A stretch of DNA of 64,000 nt. Origin: VRUE01 sp963753585 (lineage in GTDB: Bacteria; Actinomycetota; Thermoleophilia; Solirubrobacterales; 70-9). The notes below the pieces were generated by a model. The model searched no databases and had not been told where the DNA came from. It saw only the letters and a list, made by a program, of their open reading frames with translations. Below, in pieces: positions 61,261 to 64,000 of this stretch. Every line of letters starts with the position of its first letter. The first letter of the stretch is position 1. A program made the translations under genes and the position numbers. The stretch lies in contig CAVWCU010000001.1 in the NCBI GenBank assembly GCA_963753585.1, positions 1-64,000 of the forward strand. The letters are read 5' to 3'.

Positions 61261-63543
61261 CTACTTGCCGCCGGTTGCGCCGGACCCCTCACGGCCCTGC
61301 TTCGCCGGCAGCGAGTACTCCGAGGGGGTGACCTCCACGTCGGGGTTGTCGATCTCGCCGAGGCGGTCGACCAGGCGCTTCCACTGATCCGGTTTGAGCA
61401 GTTCGATGAAGCGCGCCTCGCCCCCCTCGCCGCCCATGGGGCTGTAGCCGATATGGACGTGGTCGGCATGGTCGGCCATCGCGAAGCTCGGCCCACCGAG
61501 TTCCTGCAGCGAGATCAGCTCGTCGGGGACCAGGGTCCCTTGCAGGCGCAGCACCGTCCGCAGCAGCGATTCGGTGATCGAGCCGGGTCCCTGGTGGCCG
61601 AGCACCGGCGTCCCGTTGATCGCCGCGATGTCGGCCGCATTGCCGAAGGAGTGGTTGGAGATGTTGCCGCTGGTGGTGATGCTGCCATGCCGCCCGCAGA
61701 GCATCGAGGTGATCGTCAGGTCGAAGCCGTGCTCGGAGAGGAAGGCGAGGGTCGCGAGCAGGCGGCGGTCGACCTGACCGCCGCGGATTTCGACCTGGTC
61801 GCAGGCGGCGAGCTCGATCTGCTCGTCGGCGAGGATCCGACGCTGCAGCGCCTCCTTGGAGAGGAGCAGGACGCCGGCGCCGCCGAGTTTCGCCGCGAAC
61901 GGGCTCTTGCCCTTGGCGCGGTAGATCGCCGTCGCCTCAAGCAGCTTCCAGCCGTCGAGGATCGGCTTCGGGTCGATGCGCGGTGCGCCCCTCCCGGCTG
62001 GGCGGATGGAGAAGTTGAGATGCGAGTCGATCCCGTCCTCGGCGGCGCCGATACGACCGAGCACCGTCCCGGCTATCACTCTCGACCCGACCTTTAGGGT
62101 CCCGTCCTCTTCGGTGACGTTGTCGACTTCGTTCTCTGGGGCGTCGATCTGCTCGGCCTCGACTCGTCCCGGCAGAGCTCGCAGCCGCGGCCGCAGGTTC
62201 TCGCTGTCGATCGGGACCCGCTCCTCCCTGCCGGTCGGCATCACCACGGTGCGGTCCTCACGGACGATCTCGCCCAGCTCGGCGTAGGTGAAGCGGTTGC
62301 CGTAGGCGTCGCGCAGGACGACGAAGCGGCCGAGCTGCTCGGAGCTGCCCATCTTCTCGATCACGCCGTCGTTGACCGCCACGACCGGGGCGTCCTCGGC
62401 GGCGAAGATGTTGATCCCCCGCCGCGTCGGCGAGGAGGCGATCACGTTGGCCGCATCGCCGTAGGCATCGTCGGCCCCGTCCACCCCCCGGTTCAGCGCT
62501 TCGCGGGCCGCGAGGTCGTCTGCGTAGCGGGCGTCGGCGGCGACCGGGAAGTGCGCCCCCTCGGTCAGCCCCGTCAGCGAGCCGACCAGGTCGGCCGGCA
62601 GCTTGCCGTAGGCGCGGGCGTAGGCGAGAACCTCCTGCACGTACCAGTCGGCGTGGTTGTAGGCGAAGATCGCGTCGTAGAGGTTCTCCGAACCGCCGCT
62701 GAGGTCGAGGTAGTTGGCGGCTGCGCAGATCGCGTCGACCGGGTTGTAGGGGTCCTTGCGCCCGTCGCCGTTGGCGTCGAGCCCGAAGGCTTCCCAGCTC
62801 GAGGGGAGGAACTGCATCCAGCCCAGCGCGCCGGCGCTGGAGGGGCCCATGTTGGTGCCGAAGCCGGTCTCGATTTTGTTGATCGAAGCCAGCACCTGCC
62901 AGGGGATCCCGTACTCGGTTCCGCAGGCCTGGTAGATCGGCAGCAGGAAGGGCGGGATCTCGAAGGAGTCGATGACGAAGTTGGGGACCCCGATCGGCGC
63001 CGGGCCGAAGGGCGCGAACGTCGCCGTCGGGTTGGTGTCCGTGGGGGTGCCGCCGCTGCCGTACTGCACGCCGCCGCTGTCCGTGTCCGGGAGCTGGACG
63101 CCGCCGGTTGCGCTGGGCGCGGTGGCACCGCCACCGCCGTTGCCGCCGCCACCGCTGGCGTCGCCGATCGTCTCGTTACGGCGGACGGCGCCCCCGCCTT
63201 CGATCGTGGTGCCTGCCTCGAAGCCGCCTTCGGCCGGTTGCGAAGGTGCCTGTTCCGTCGCTTCGATGCCGCTGCCCGCGGTGGGGGCGCCGGCGGCTTC
63301 CGGTTCCTCGCTGAGGTCGGACGGCGCGCTGCAGTCGGCGTCTTCGAGGTCTCGGGCGCCATCCCCGTCGTCGTCGAGTTCGTTCGAGCAGGCGGGCGTG
63401 GCGAGCGCCGGTACCGCGGGGAGGGCGCTCGGGCCCGTCGCTTCGGAGCCGGAGAGCTGCTCGGCGCCGGCAAAGCCGACGCCGAGCGCCGTTACGGCGC
63501 CGAAGCTGGCCAAGGCCATGATCAGTGCAAGCTTGTGTCTCAT
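61261..63543 (-). CDS. Secreted multi-domain murein hydrolase (SLT + M23-like + M15/DacB-like)
   Basis: A 760-aa exported cell-wall enzyme. Signal (LALIMALASFGAVTALGVGF), then a low-complexity Ser/Thr/Gly linker with a calcium-binding-like DDDGDGARDLEDADC. A lytic transglycosylase domain follows with catalytic Glu (YGIPWQVLASINKIETGFGT, GALGWMQFLPSSWEAFGLDA). Next is a LytM/M23-like domain (APVVAVNDGVIEKMGSSEQL, DSHLNFSIRPAGRGAPRIDP), which lacks obvious zinc His pairs and may be structural. The C-terminal domain resembles D-Ala-D-Ala dipeptidase/VanY-like enzymes (NISNHSFGNAADIAAINGTP, DHADHVHIGYSPMGG) with zinc His/Asp. It probably remodels peptidoglycan in growth or division. The ATG at 63543 is the correct start; earlier in-frame starts bury the signal. 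204 bp precede the next gene. Confidence 0.82.
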   Translation of the reverse strand: MRHKLALIMALASFGAVTALGVGFAGAEQLSGSEATGPSALPAVPALATPACSNELDDDGDGARDLEDADCSAPSDLSEEPEAAGAPTAGSGIEATEQAPSQPAEGGFEAGTTIEGGGAVRRNETIGDASGGGGNGGGGATAPSATGGVQLPDTDSGGVQYGSGGTPTDTNPTATFAPFGPAPIGVPNFVIDSFEIPPFLLPIYQACGTEYGIPWQVLASINKIETGFGTNMGPSSAGALGWMQFLPSSWEAFGLDANGDGRKDPYNPVDAICAAANYLDLSGGSENLYDAIFAYNHADWYVQEVLAYARAYGKLPADLVGSLTGLTEGAHFPVAADARYADDLAAREALNRGVDGADDAYGDAANVIASSPTRRGINIFAAEDAPVVAVNDGVIEKMGSSEQLGRFVVLRDAYGNRFTYAELGEIVREDRTVVMPTGREERVPIDSENLRPRLRALPGRVEAEQIDAPENEVDNVTEEDGTLKVGSRVIAGTVLGRIGAAEDGIDSHLNFSIRPAGRGAPRIDPKPILDGWKLLEATAIYRAKGKSPFAAKLGGAGVLLLSKEALQRRILADEQIELAACDQVEIRGGQVDRRLLATLAFLSEHGFDLTITSMLCGRHGSITTSGNISNHSFGNAADIAAINGTPVLGHQGPGSITESLLRTVLRLQGTLVPDELISLQELGGPSFAMADHADHVHIGYSPMGGEGGEARFIELLKPDQWKRLVDRLGEIDNPDVEVTPSEYSLPAKQGREGSGATGGK

Positions 63544-63747
63544 CAGACCGCGTCTGCGTCCCTGCTGTTCCCGGAGGGCAGCCCGTGTGCTCTCTCCCCG
63601 CGCAACACGCCCGCCCAAGCTACTTGCTTGCCCTGGCCTTCGCAACGAGCCGTAGCCGCCCCCAACAAGCCCTTAATCAATGTGGAACCCATGCTTGAGC
63701 GCAGCAGGATTTCACCTCGGCCGGATGCGCCGGTTAAGCTGCTGTCA

Positions 63748-64000
63748 ATGGACTACGAGGATCAGGACGGATTGCGGGCCCGCAGCGAGCAGGCGATCGG
63801 CGAGCTCGCCCAGGTTCTGCTCGATAGCAACGTCCTCGAGAACGCGGTCGCGGCCGCCTTCGGTGCGCGCGAGAAGGCACTCGAGGCCCAGCAGGCGGCG
63901 ATGAGTGCGCTCAACCTGCCCTCCGCCGGCGACGTCGAGCGTCTCGAGCGCCGTTTGCGCTCGCTTTCGCAGCGGCTCGAAGAGGTCGAGGACCAGGTCG
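63748..64000 (+). CDS. Coiled-coil protein, 5' part only (runs off the window)
   Basis: An open reading frame from an ATG at 63748 continues past the window end. The visible 84 residues are MDYEDQDGLRARSEQAIGEL then AVAAAFGAREKALEAQQAAM, RLERRLRSLSQRLEEVEDQV. They form an amphipathic alpha-helical coil with no membrane segment. It may be a phasin-like or cell-division accessory protein, but nothing decides. The 204-bp spacer before it (63544-63747) shows no other feature I can name. Confidence 0.55.
   Translation, partial: MDYEDQDGLRARSEQAIGELAQVLLDSNVLENAVAAAFGAREKALEAQQAAMSALNLPSAGDVERLERRLRSLSQRLEEVEDQV

Overview
The window reads as chromosome of a high-GC Gram-positive actinobacterium, most likely of the Thermoleophilia/Solirubrobacterales type. 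This is inferred from the very GC-rich codon use, an actinobacterial-type integration host factor, HemQ, a PimA-like glycosyltransferase fused to an LPG-synthase-type membrane domain, many short secreted lipoproteins, F420/flavin LLM oxidoreductase and acyl-CoA genes. I see no rRNA, tRNA, CRISPR array, insertion sequence or prophage. Almost all of it is ordinary, tightly packed core and accessory chromosome.

Layout. 1-9.4 kb: ferredoxin-NADP reductase (cut by the window edge), a PAS remnant, hemQ, a polytopic membrane protein, the glycosyltransferase/LPG-synthase fusion and metH. All of these are interrupted by single-base frameshifts that look like consensus errors. 9.4-14 kb: aldehyde dehydrogenase, two lipoproteins, a PQQ-type sugar dehydrogenase and a coiled-coil membrane protein. 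14-19 kb: an Mce/Mla-type lipid ABC transporter core (two permeases and an ATPase, no MCE protein nearby), then a thioredoxin-like membrane protein, a B3/B4-domain protein and two small proteins. 19-25.7 kb: mIHF, an AONS-family PLP enzyme facing a GNAT-like protein, a HhH-GPD DNA glycosylase and a PAS-GAF-GGDEF-EAL protein. 25.6-29.7 kb: a pyrimidine/thiamine-precursor-type ABC transporter divergent from a TauE exporter plus an Rrf2 regulator, with a palindrome between. 29.7-37.3 kb: DUF4389 protein, CoxE-like VWA plus MoxR ATPase, a lipoprotein, two cation/Ca2+ exchangers, peroxiredoxin and two small proteins. 37.4-47 kb: acyl-CoA dehydrogenase, a 473-bp intergenic block full of inverted repeats, typA, cspA, a secreted S8/S53-like protease, a TVP38 protein and recD2. 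47-56 kb: cupin, two SnoaL-like proteins, a VapBC-type pair, LLM oxidoreductase, flavin amine oxidase, rlmN, P450 and type III glutamine synthetase. 56-64 kb: NlpC/P60-like protein, a fused hydroxyacyl-CoA dehydrogenase/enoyl-CoA hydratase with sirtuin and HAD phosphatase, a conserved unknown, a three-domain murein hydrolase and the start of a coiled-coil protein.

What stands out. (1) The more widely spaced convergent gene ends carry long perfect inverted repeats (18-27 bp arms) with nested inner hairpins, often swallowing stop codons. (2) The cspA terminator U-tract sits 9 nt before the typA start codon, leaving no room for a separate typA leader, which suggests cold-shock read-through control. 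(3) A near-identical palindrome of TetR-operator type lies upstream of the aldehyde dehydrogenase, the acyl-CoA dehydrogenase and the P450, implying a shared regulon. (4) The frameshifts follow a rule: mostly one extra G after a C, which points to a systematic sequencing or consensus error rather than gene decay.
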